A stretch of 64,000 nt of DNA from Haematobacter missouriensis (GTDB lineage: Bacteria; Pseudomonadota; Alphaproteobacteria; Rhodobacterales; Rhodobacteraceae): contig NZ_JFGS01000015.1 in NCBI RefSeq assembly GCF_000740775.1, positions 31,660-95,659 of the forward strand. The letters run 5' to 3'. Below, in pieces: positions 28,597 through 36,126 of this stretch. The notes beneath the pieces were generated by a model, which did no database searches, was not told the DNA's origin, and worked only from the letters and a program-made list of their open reading frames with translations. How positions within the stretch are numbered: position 1 is the stretch's first letter; every line of letters begins with the position of its first letter. The translations under genes and the position numbers were made by a program.

Positions 28597-30048
28597 ATGA
28601 CCACCGTTATAAAGAATGGCACCGTCCTTACCGCCGATCTGAGCTACAGGGCCGATGTTCTGGTAGAGGACGGGCGTATCGCCGCCATCGCGCCGAACCT
28701 TTCGGGCGACACCGTGCTGGACGCCACGGGTTGCTATGTCGCGCCGGGCGGGATCGACCCGCATACGCATTTCGAGATGCCCTTCATGGGCACCTATTCT
28801 GCCGACGACTTCGACAGCGGCACCCGCGCGGCACTGGCCGGTGGGACGACGATGACGGTGGATTTCGTCCTGCCTGAGCCCGGGCAGTCGCTTCTGGACG
28901 CGCTGAAGATGTGGGACAACAAATCAGCGCGGGCGCATTGCGATTACTCCTTCCACATGGCGATCACGTGGTGGGATCAGCAGGTCTTCGAAGAGATGAA
29001 GGCCGTGACGGAGCGCGGCATCAACTCCTTCAAGCACTTCATGGCCTACAAGGGCTCGCTCATGGTGAATGACGAGGAGATGTTCGCCTCCTTCCGCCGC
29101 TGCGCGGATCTGGGCGCCATCCCCTTCGTCCATGCCGAGAATGGCGATATCGTGGCCCAGATGCAGGCCCGCCTCATGGGTGAAGGCAATACCGGGCCGG
29201 AGGCGCATGCCTACAGCCGCCCGACCGCCGTAGAAGGGGAGGCCGCCAACCGCGCCATCGTCATCGCCGATATGGCGGGGGTGCCAGTCTATATCGTCCA
29301 TGTCTCCTGTGAGGAGGCGCATGAGGCCATCCGGCGCGCACGGATGCAGGGCAAGCGCGTCTGGGGCGAGCCGCTGGTGCAGCATCTGCTGCTGGACGAA
29401 GGGGAATATGCCAATCCGGACTGGGACCACGCCGCCCGGCGTGTGATGTCGCCACCCTTCCGCAGCAAGGCGCATCAGGACGGGTTGTGGGCCGGGCTGG
29501 CGGCGGGGACATTGTCCTGCGTGGCGACGGATCACTGCGCGTTCACCACCGCGCAGAAGCGCACCGGGCTGGGCGATTTCACGAAGATCCCCAATGGCAC
29601 CGGCGGGGTGGAAGACCGTCTCGCGCTGCTCTGGACCTACGGGGTGGAGCAGGGGCGGCTCACCCCCAGCGAATTCGTGGCCGTGACCTCCACGAATATC
29701 GCCAAGATCCTGAACATCTATCCCCGGAAGGGAGCGGTTCTGGTCGGTGCGGATGCCGATCTGGTGGTCATCGACCCGAAACGGGGCAAGATCATCGACG
29801 CGGCCTCGCAGCAATCCGCCATCGACTACAACGTGTTCGAGGGAATGGAGGTGCGGGGCCTGCCGCGCTTCGTGCTTTCCCGCGGGCGCGTGATGGTGGA
29901 GGAGGGCGCGCTCCGCCCCGGGGAGGGGCACGGCCGCTTCGTGGATCGTCCGCCCGCGGGTCCGGTCAGCCGCGCGCTGTCCACCTGGAAGGAACTGACC
30001 GAACCCCGCGCCGTCGCCCGCGGGCCCATCCCAGCAACCGGAGTATGA
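28597..30048 (+). CDS. hydA: Dihydropyrimidinase (D-hydantoinase family)
   Basis: A 483-residue cyclic-amide hydrolase that opens dihydrouracil or dihydrothymine to N-carbamoyl-beta-amino acids. The binuclear metal site is complete: the two histidines of GIDPHTHFE (about 57-65), the carboxylated lysine in NSFKHFMAYKG, H in IPFVHAEN and YIVHVS, and the aspartate of CVATDHCAF. It supplies the substrate of the upstream amidohydrolase. A 289-base gap without a gene precedes it, and a 50-residue membrane-protein gene follows directly. Confidence 0.95.
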   Translation: MTTVIKNGTVLTADLSYRADVLVEDGRIAAIAPNLSGDTVLDATGCYVAPGGIDPHTHFEMPFMGTYSADDFDSGTRAALAGGTTMTVDFVLPEPGQSLLDALKMWDNKSARAHCDYSFHMAITWWDQQVFEEMKAVTERGINSFKHFMAYKGSLMVNDEEMFASFRRCADLGAIPFVHAENGDIVAQMQARLMGEGNTGPEAHAYSRPTAVEGEAANRAIVIADMAGVPVYIVHVSCEEAHEAIRRARMQGKRVWGEPLVQHLLLDEGEYANPDWDHAARRVMSPPFRSKAHQDGLWAGLAAGTLSCVATDHCAFTTAQKRTGLGDFTKIPNGTGGVEDRLALLWTYGVEQGRLTPSEFVAVTSTNIAKILNIYPRKGAVLVGADADLVVIDPKRGKIIDAASQQSAIDYNVFEGMEVRGLPRFVLSRGRVMVEEGALRPGEGHGRFVDRPPAGPVSRALSTWKELTEPRAVARGPIPATGV

Positions 30049-30049
30049 C

Positions 30050-30202
30050 ATGACACAACCCACCCGCCGCCCCTCGCACCTGCCTTCCGCCTACATGAAA
30101 TCCGCTTGGTGGATTTACCGCCACCCCGTCCGCTCCATGGCGATTGTCGCAGGTTCCATGGCACTCGCCACGCTGCTTGGCGCGCGGCTCGGGGGGCGAT
30201 GA
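30050..30202 (+). CDS. Small membrane protein, 50 residues
   Basis: A short gene between hydA (stop at 30048) and the SDR gene, whose start overlaps its stop. GGAG precedes the ATG. The product begins MTQPTRRPSHLPSAYMKSAW and has one hydrophobic helix near residues 31-44 (AIVAGSMALATLLG) between basic stretches. I do not recognise a family. The tight spacing on both sides and the membrane segment argue that it is real, perhaps an accessory of the adjacent transporter. Confidence 0.55.
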   Translation: MTQPTRRPSHLPSAYMKSAWWIYRHPVRSMAIVAGSMALATLLGARLGGR

Positions 30203-30897
30203 TGAAGGTCGCTCTCGTCACTGCGGGCGGATCGGGCATGGGTGCGGCGGCGGCCCGTCGCCTGGCTGATGACGGCTTCGCGGTCGGCATCCTTTCTTCC
30301 TCCGGCAAGGGAGAGGCGCTTGCGGAGGAGCTCGGCGGCCTCGGCATCACCGGCTCCAACCAGTCGCAGCAGGATGTCGCGCGGCTCGTCGATGACGCCA
30401 TGGCGCGCTGGGGCCGGGTCGATGTGCTGGTGAATTCCGCCGGACACGGGCCGCGGGCCGATATCCTCGACCTGACGGACGAGGACTGGCACCGGGGGAT
30501 CGATACCTATTTTCTGAACGCGGTGCGCCCGACGCGGCTGGTCACGCCCATCATGGTGGCGCAGGGCGGCGGCGCGATCATCAACATCTCCACCTTCGCG
30601 GCGTTCGAACCCGACCCTGCGTTTCCGACCTCGGGTGTGGCGCGGGCTGGACTGGCCGCCTTCACCAAGCTCTTCTCCGATCGCTATGCACGCGACAATG
30701 TCAGAATGAACAACGTTCTGCCGGGCTTCATAGACAGCCTGCCGGAAAAGGAGACGGCTCGCGCGCGGATCCCTTTGGGTCGCTATGGCCATATGGAGGA
30801 GATCGCGGCGACCGTGGCCTTCCTGGCCTCTCCCGGAGGCGGCTACATCACCGGGCAAAATATCCGGGTGGATGGCGGCATCACGAGGTCCGTATGA
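30202..30897 (+). CDS. SDR-family protein lacking the usual catalytic Tyr/Lys
   Basis: A 231-residue Rossmann protein of the short-chain dehydrogenase/reductase family. The cofactor loop TAGGSGMGAAAA (about 7-18), NSAGHGP and the C-terminal GGYITGQNIRVDGG are intact, and S130 in INIST is present. Where YxxxK is expected the sequence is SGVAR, so the tyrosine is replaced by S144 and the lysine by R148. It may be a non-catalytic or altered-mechanism SDR. The neighbours suggest a role in pyrimidine breakdown, for example with malonic semialdehyde, but this is unproven. ATG 30199 is an equivalent start overlapping the upstream stop. Confidence 0.82.
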   Translation: MKVALVTAGGSGMGAAAARRLADDGFAVGILSSSGKGEALAEELGGLGITGSNQSQQDVARLVDDAMARWGRVDVLVNSAGHGPRADILDLTDEDWHRGIDTYFLNAVRPTRLVTPIMVAQGGGAIINISTFAAFEPDPAFPTSGVARAGLAAFTKLFSDRYARDNVRMNNVLPGFIDSLPEKETARARIPLGRYGHMEEIAATVAFLASPGGGYITGQNIRVDGGITRSV

Positions 30898-30916
30898 GCG
30901 GGACCGCTTGCCGGGC

Positions 30917-30962
30917 GTCGGAAAGTCCGGGGTATCGAGCCCCGGCCTTTCCGGCTGCCGCG
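30917..30962. repeat. REP-like hairpin element, copy B
   Basis: CGGAAAGTCCGGGG (30919-30932) pairs with CCCCGGCCTTTCCG (30940-30953) at 13 of 14 positions, around a TATCGAG loop, and GCTGCCGC follows. In reverse complement it matches copy C (33225-33268) at nearly every position, including the GCGGCAGC flank. It lies between the SDR and ABC ATPase genes. Confidence 0.7.
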
Positions 30963-31086
30963 GGATATCGGAGGCGGCGCGAGCAAGACTGGACGAAGCA
31001 TCTGCGGCACAGGCGCCCAACCCGGTCCGAGCGTACGCGGCGCTGCTCCGCGTGGCCGCCGGCACCGTTCCGGCAGGTGAGCGGTC

Positions 31087-31875
31087 ATGAGTGAACCGCA
31101 GCCCGTGATCGCCGCCAAGGGCCTTGGCCTGACCTTTGCCACGGCGGATGGGCCGGTCGTTGCGTTGAAGGATGTGAACCTCACCATCCGGCAGGGTGAC
31201 TTCGTCTCTTTCATCGGTCCCTCCGGCTGCGGCAAGACGACATTTCTGCGCGCCATCGCGGGGCTGGAGGAGCCGACTGCCGGCAACCTTTCCGTCAACG
31301 GCATGACGCCGGACGCCGCCCGGCGGGCGCGCTCCTACGGCTACGTCTTTCAGGCGGCCGGGCTTTACCCTTGGCGGACCATCGCCGCCAATGTCCGCCT
31401 GCCGCTGGAGATCATGGGTCTTTCGCGCGCGGAGCAGCGGGAGCGTGTGGCGCGCGTCCTGGATATGGTGGAGCTTGGCGGCTTCGCGCGGAAATACCCC
31501 TGGCAGTTGTCGGGCGGCATGCAACAGCGCGCTTCGATCGCCCGCGCACTCGCCTTCGATGCGGATATCCTGTTGATGGACGAACCTTTCGGCGCGCTGG
31601 ATGAGATCGTACGCGACCGCCTGAACGAGCAACTTCTGGCGCTCTGGGCACACACGGGCAAGACGGTGGGTTTCGTCACCCATTCGATCCCGGAGGCCGT
31701 ATTTCTCTCCACCCATATCGTGGTCATGTCACCGCGTCCGGGACGGATCACGGATGTCATCGAAAGCCCCCTCCCGCGCGAAAGGCCGCTCGACATCCGC
31801 GACAGCCGGGAGTTCATCGAGATTGCGCATCGTGTTCGTGAGGGGCTGCGAGCGGGGCATGGCGATGCTGTTTGA
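31087..31875 (+). CDS. ABC transporter ATP-binding protein (nitrate/taurine/pyrimidine type)
   Basis: A 262-residue ATPase. Walker A is GPSGCGKTT (residues 44-52), the signature LSGGMQQR, Walker B LLMDEPFGALD and the switch histidine is in FVTHSIPEAV. The class is that of TauB/SsuB/ThiZ-like importers. It energises the two permeases downstream (32328 and 33295) with the NMT1/THI5-type binding protein at 34240. AGGTGAG precedes the ATG. Its last codons form the first copy of a direct repeat that recurs 90 bases downstream. Confidence 0.93.
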   Translation: MSEPQPVIAAKGLGLTFATADGPVVALKDVNLTIRQGDFVSFIGPSGCGKTTFLRAIAGLEEPTAGNLSVNGMTPDAARRARSYGYVFQAAGLYPWRTIAANVRLPLEIMGLSRAEQRERVARVLDMVELGGFARKYPWQLSGGMQQRASIARALAFDADILLMDEPFGALDEIVRDRLNEQLLALWAHTGKTVGFVTHSIPEAVFLSTHIVVMSPRPGRITDVIESPLPRERPLDIRDSREFIEIAHRVREGLRAGHGDAV

Positions 31876-31996
31876 GGTTCCGCCGCACGGTCCCGACGAT
31901 GTGTCCGCGCGCCACAGGTTCAGAGGGCCGCATTATCGGCGGGGGGTGATAGCGATGCTGTTTGAGGCTCTGCCAGACGGTCCCCCCGCTATGTCG
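31862..31996. repeat. Imperfect 45-base direct repeat at the 3' end of the ABC ATPase gene
   Basis: GCGATGCTGTTTGAGG occurs at 31862 and again at 31952; similarity continues for about 45 bases in each copy with about eight mismatches (31862-31906 and 31952-31996). Copy 1 covers the last codons and stop of the ATPase gene. Copy 2 lies in the gap before the first permease. It looks like a partial duplication of the gene end. Confidence 0.75.
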
Positions 31997-32327
31997 GTGA
32001 GCACCGCAGGTCCGGAAAGCCGGCTTCATCCGCCCGGACGGATCGCGTTCGGATGCCGGATGTTTTCCGAGGGTTCCGTCATGACCGGCAAGGTGGTTCT
32101 CATTGAGGCGTCCACCGCCACCAAGCCGCTCAGGGGGGCAGCCTGTCCTCCGGCAGTGGGGGGCGGTGCGGCTACTTCAACGGCTCCCCGTCCCAGCGGG
32201 CTGAAATCCTGCGGCGGGCGCGCCAATGCCGGGGCAAGCGAGGCGCTGTTTCGGCGAAAGGGGCATGTGGCAGGTGACGAGCGGGAGCATGGCATCGGGC
32301 GGAACGGCCCACGGTACCGGCGGCATT
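31876..32327. other. Gap of about 450 bases inside the ABC transporter operon
   Basis: There is no convincing gene here, although short open frames exist. The region holds the second copy of the direct repeat (31952-31996). Such a long untranslated gap between an ATPase gene and its permease is unusual in an otherwise tight operon and could hold an internal promoter or RNA element; I do not recognise one. Confidence 0.45.
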
Positions 32328-33203
32328 ATGACCGGACGTAGCGCCTCCGTCCTGCCGGTCGCGGTGCTGGTCGCGCTGCTGATTGCCGTCTGGTACGTCG
32401 CGGCGGTCTGGATGAACGCCACCTGGACCTACGACCAGGCAGCCCGCGCGGGAACGACACCGACGCTGGCGGATGTGATCCGGGATACGATGGCGCAGGA
32501 TCGTCCGAAACTTCCCGCGCCGCATCAGGTCGCCGGGGAATTGTGGCGGACGGTGGCCGGGGTTGCGCCCACGTCCCGGCGCAGCCTGCTCTACCACGCC
32601 TGGATCACGCTCTCCGCGACTTTGGCGGGCTTTGCCATCGGCACGGCGGCGGGGCTGCTGCTGGCGATCGGCATCGTTTACAGCCGGGCGATGGAGATGA
32701 GCGTCATGCCCTGGGCCATCGCGAGTCAGGCCATACCGATCCTCGCCATTGCACCGATGATCATCGTGGTGCTGAACTCGGTAGGGGTGTCCGGGCTGCT
32801 TCCGAAGGCGGTGATCGCGGCCTATCTTTCGTTCTTCCCAGTGGTGGTCGGCATGGCCAAGGGGCTGCGAAGCCCCGAGGCGTCGGATCTCGACCTCATG
32901 CGCACCTATTCAGCCAGTGGCTTGCAGACTTTCGTCAAACTCCGCCTCCCGGCCTCTCTCCCGTGGCTCTTCACGGCGCTGAAGGTGGCGGCGGCGGCGG
33001 CCCTCGTGGGCGCGATCGTCGGCGAAATGCCCACCGGCGCGGTGGCGGGGCTGGGCGCGCGGCTGCTCTCCGGCTCCTACTACGGACAGACGGTTCAGAT
33101 CTGGGCGGCGCTCTTCATGGCAGCCCTGCTGGCTGCGGTCCTTGTGGCGGTGGTGGGTCTTGTCCAGCGCGTGGTGCTGGGAAACATGGGGCTTGCGAGG
33201 TGA
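32328..33203 (+). CDS. ABC transporter permease (first)
   Basis: A 291-residue inner-membrane permease of the BPD_transp_1 type with about six membrane segments. The EAA loop that docks the ATPase is visible around LMRTYSASGLQTFVKLRLPASLPWLFTALKVA (about residues 200-230, quoted in order). It pairs with the second permease at 33295. The ATG at 32328 places the first hydrophobic segment near the N-terminus but has a weak ribosome site; in-frame ATGs at 32265 (after AAAGGGG) and 32289 are alternatives. Confidence 0.88.
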   Translation: MTGRSASVLPVAVLVALLIAVWYVAAVWMNATWTYDQAARAGTTPTLADVIRDTMAQDRPKLPAPHQVAGELWRTVAGVAPTSRRSLLYHAWITLSATLAGFAIGTAAGLLLAIGIVYSRAMEMSVMPWAIASQAIPILAIAPMIIVVLNSVGVSGLLPKAVIAAYLSFFPVVVGMAKGLRSPEASDLDLMRTYSASGLQTFVKLRLPASLPWLFTALKVAAAAALVGAIVGEMPTGAVAGLGARLLSGSYYGQTVQIWAALFMAALLAAVLVAVVGLVQRVVLGNMGLAR

Positions 33204-33224
33204 TCGGGATCCTCATCGCTCGCA

Positions 33225-33268
33225 TGCGGCAGCCGGCAAGGCCGGGGTTCGATGCCCCGGTCTTGCCG
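33225..33268. repeat. REP-like hairpin element, copy C
   Basis: CGGCAAGGCCGGGG (33234-33247) pairs with CCCCGGTCTTGCCG (33255-33268) over 14 bp (one G-T) around a TTCGATG loop, preceded by GCGGCAGC. It sits between the two permease genes and is the reverse-orientation relative of copy B. In mRNA it would form a very stable stem between the two cistrons. Confidence 0.7.
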
Positions 33269-33294
33269 CGCCCCGACATAGGGAGGATGGGCAT

Positions 33295-34146
33295 GTGTCG
33301 GGCTGGCTGATCGGGACGCTTCTTTTCTGGCTCGCAGCCTGGGCGGTGAATGTCAGTCTGGCGAACGGGCGCTTTGCTCGCCGCCGCTGGGTCAGGATCG
33401 TCGTGCCGCTTCTGTTCGGTGTGACGGTCCTCGTGCTGTGGGAGGGGGTAGTTCGCGGCCTCGGCGTACCGGGAGCGATCCTGCCGCCGCCCTCTGCTAT
33501 CGGATTGGCGGTCTGGCGCAACGCGGACCTGCTGCGGGAGGATTTCGTCCAGACCTTCCTCAAGGGCGCGCTGACCGGCTGGGCCATAGGTTCCGCGGCG
33601 GCTTTGCTGACTGCCGTCGCCATAGACCGCTCCCCCTTTCTTCAGCGTGGGTTGCTGCCGATCGGCAATTTCGTGGCGGCCCTTCCCGTCATCGGGATCG
33701 CCCCCATTCTTGTGATGTGGTTCGGGTTCGACTGGCAGTCGAAGGCAGCGGTCGTCGTGGTCATGGTGTTCTTCCCGGTGCTCGTGAATGCAATGGAGGG
33801 CCTCCGCGCCACGCAACCCATGCAGCGGGATCTGATGCGGACCTATGGCGCGCGCTACGGTCAGGCGCTGGCCAAACTGCGCGTTCCCGCGGCGATGCCC
33901 TTCATCTTCAACGGGTTGAAGATCGCGGCGACGCTGGCGCTCATCGGGGCCATCGTGGCTGAATTCTTCGGCTCGCCCACACGCGGCATGGGGTTCCGCA
34001 TCTCCACTGAAGTGGGCCGCCTGCGTCTCGACATGGTCTGGGCGGAGATCGCGGTCGCGGCGGCGGCGGGCACAGCCTTCTATGGTCTCGTCGCTCTGGC
34101 CGAGCGCGCGGTGACCTTCTGGCACCCCGCCCAACGGGGGGGCTGA
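33295..34146 (+). CDS. ABC transporter permease (second)
   Basis: A 283-residue permease with about six to seven membrane segments. The EAA loop region reads LMRTYGARYGQALAKLRVPAAMPFIFNGLKIAATL in order, and the central GNFVAALPVIGIAPILVMWFG is typical of TauC/SsuC/ThiX relatives. It probably forms a heterodimeric pore with the first permease. The start is GTG 33295 with GGAGG 8 bases upstream; the frame upstream of it runs through the REP-like hairpin and has no family character. Confidence 0.88.
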   Translation: MSGWLIGTLLFWLAAWAVNVSLANGRFARRRWVRIVVPLLFGVTVLVLWEGVVRGLGVPGAILPPPSAIGLAVWRNADLLREDFVQTFLKGALTGWAIGSAAALLTAVAIDRSPFLQRGLLPIGNFVAALPVIGIAPILVMWFGFDWQSKAAVVVVMVFFPVLVNAMEGLRATQPMQRDLMRTYGARYGQALAKLRVPAAMPFIFNGLKIAATLALIGAIVAEFFGSPTRGMGFRISTEVGRLRLDMVWAEIAVAAAAGTAFYGLVALAERAVTFWHPAQRGG

Positions 34147-34239
34147 GAGGGCGCCTGCCCCCCGCTTCTCAACGAGGCGGGGAGGTGCAAATCTGGAACG
34201 GGAAATCGCGGGAAACACCGCGGCAACAGGGAGTTCGAC

Positions 34240-35226
34240 ATGAGAAAGATGCTTTTTGCGGCGGCGCTGGCCACCACCGGCGGCGCGGGGGCCGCGATGG
34301 CCGCCGATGCGGTGACGCTGCAACTCAAATGGGTCACGCAGGCGCAGTTCGCGGGGTACTACGTGGCGCTCGACCAGGGCTTCTACGAGGCGGAAGGGCT
34401 GGATGTCACCATCCGTCCTGGCGGTCCGGACATCGCCCCGGTGCAGGTGCTGCTGGGAGGCGGGGCCGACGTGATGGTGGACTGGATGCCCTCCGCCCTC
34501 GCCGCGCGGGAGGGCGGGACGCCGGTCGTCAACATCGCCCAGCCCTACAAGACCTCCGGCATGATGCTGACCTGCCTGAAGGAAAGTGGCGTGGCCACGC
34601 CGAAGGATTTTCCCGGCCATACGCTCGGCGTCTGGTTCTTCGGCAATGAATACCCGTTCCTGAGCTGGATGGCGCATCTCGGCATCCCGACCGACGGTTC
34701 GCCGCAGGGGGTGACGGTGCTGAAGCAGGGCTTCAACGTCGATCCACTTCTTCAGAAGCAGGCCGCCTGTATCTCCACCATGACCTACAACGAATACTGG
34801 CAGGTGATCGACGCGGGTATCACGCCGGAGCAGCTCGTGACCTTCAAGTATGAGGATCAGGGCGTCGCCACGCTGGAGGACGGGCTTTACGTGATGGAGG
34901 ACAGGCTCTCCGACCCGGCGTTCGTGGAGAAGATGGCGAAATTCGTCCGCGCCTCCATGAAAGGCTGGAAATGGGCGGAGGAGAACGCCGATGATGCCGC
35001 GATGATCGTGCTCGAATACGACGAGACCGGCGCACAGACAGAGTCCCACCAGAAGCGCATGATGACCGAGGTCGCAAAGCTGACCGCCGGTTCCAACGGC
35101 GCGCTCGATCCGGCCGATTACGAGCGGACGGTCAAGACGCTGCTGGGCGGCGGTTCCGATCCCGTCATCTCGAAGGAGCCGGTGGGCGCATGGACCCACG
35201 CGGTGACGGACAAGGCGTTGAACTGA
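34240..35226 (+). CDS. ABC transporter substrate-binding protein, NMT1/THI5-like
   Basis: A 328-residue periplasmic binding protein. A signal peptide (about 1-21, ending AAMAA) precedes the NMT1/THI5 domain: LQLKWVTQAQFAGYYVALDQGFYEAEGLDVTI, then VMVDWMPSALAAREGG, then GHTLGVWFFGNEY. The family includes binding proteins for thiamine-precursor pyrimidines such as formylaminopyrimidine and HMP, so a pyrimidine or related ring is the likely ligand. The operon context (dihydropyrimidinase, ureidopropionase) fits. It follows the second permease by 93 bases. Confidence 0.9.
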   Translation: MRKMLFAAALATTGGAGAAMAADAVTLQLKWVTQAQFAGYYVALDQGFYEAEGLDVTIRPGGPDIAPVQVLLGGGADVMVDWMPSALAAREGGTPVVNIAQPYKTSGMMLTCLKESGVATPKDFPGHTLGVWFFGNEYPFLSWMAHLGIPTDGSPQGVTVLKQGFNVDPLLQKQAACISTMTYNEYWQVIDAGITPEQLVTFKYEDQGVATLEDGLYVMEDRLSDPAFVEKMAKFVRASMKGWKWAEENADDAAMIVLEYDETGAQTESHQKRMMTEVAKLTAGSNGALDPADYERTVKTLLGGGSDPVISKEPVGAWTHAVTDKALN

Positions 35227-35229
35227 GCC

Positions 35230-35964
35230 ATGCGCCGTCTGGCCGCCATCGCGGACATCCACGGCAACAGCGCCGCGCTGGAGGCTGTGCTGGCCGATAT
35301 CGCCGCGCTGGGCGTGGAGGAGGTCGTCAATCTCGGCGACTGCCTTTCGGGCCCGCTCGATCCCGCGGGGACGGCCCGGCGGCTCATGGCGCTCGACCTG
35401 CCGACCGTGCGGGGCAACCATGACCGCTGGCTGGCGGAGCGGCGGGCAGGCTCAAGCTGGGAGGATGTCACAGCGCCCCTCATCGATGAGGAGACGCGTG
35501 CATGGCTCGGCGGCCTTCCGCCCTGCCGGGTGGCGGAGGGCGTTTTCCTTTGCCATGCCACGCCCGGCGACGACGTGACCTACTGGTTGCACCGTGTGGC
35601 GGGCGGGGGCGAGATGCGTCCCGCCACGCTGGAGGAGGCGGAGGCACCCGCACATGGCCTGACAGAGCGGTTGCTGCTTTGCGGACACACGCATCTGCCC
35701 CGGGCGGTGCGATTTTCAGACGGTCGGCTCGCGGTAAACCCCGGAAGTGTGGGATGTCCGGGCTACACCGACGACACGCCCCTGCCGCATCGGGTGGAGG
35801 CGGGGGTTCCCCATGCCTCCTATGCCGTGCTGGAGGAAGGGGCGCAGGGCTGGCAGGTGAGCTTTCGCCTCGTTCCCTATGACGCGGGGGAGATGATCGC
35901 CCGCGCCCGAAGGCAGGGGTTCGACGATTGGGTGAGCCTCCTCTCCACCGGCTTTCTTCCGTGA
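35230..35964 (+). CDS. Metallophosphoesterase (YfcE/MJ0936-type)
   Basis: A 244-residue calcineurin-like phosphoesterase. Metal ligands are visible in ADIHGN (residues 8-13), NLGDCLSGP, RGNHDRW and the C-terminal GHTHLPRAVRF, with NPGSVGCP closing the site. It starts 3 bases after the binding-protein stop and so belongs to the same transcript. The substrate is unknown; nucleotide or phosphodiester hydrolysis fits the fold. Its link to pyrimidine metabolism is by neighbourhood only. Confidence 0.9.
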   Translation: MRRLAAIADIHGNSAALEAVLADIAALGVEEVVNLGDCLSGPLDPAGTARRLMALDLPTVRGNHDRWLAERRAGSSWEDVTAPLIDEETRAWLGGLPPCRVAEGVFLCHATPGDDVTYWLHRVAGGGEMRPATLEEAEAPAHGLTERLLLCGHTHLPRAVRFSDGRLAVNPGSVGCPGYTDDTPLPHRVEAGVPHASYAVLEEGAQGWQVSFRLVPYDAGEMIARARRQGFDDWVSLLSTGFLP

Positions 35965-36126
35965 GATCAGGTGCTGGCGTGAACTGATATACCGCGTCCA
36001 CGATCACGGTTGCGGGAGCGCTGTCATAAGGAGCATCTGGCGGGCCCGGGCGCTCGGGCGGAGTGCTTGCCTCCGCGGCGCCCGCCGCGCATCCTTGCGG
36101 CGGAGCAGCGGACTGGGAGGAACGGA

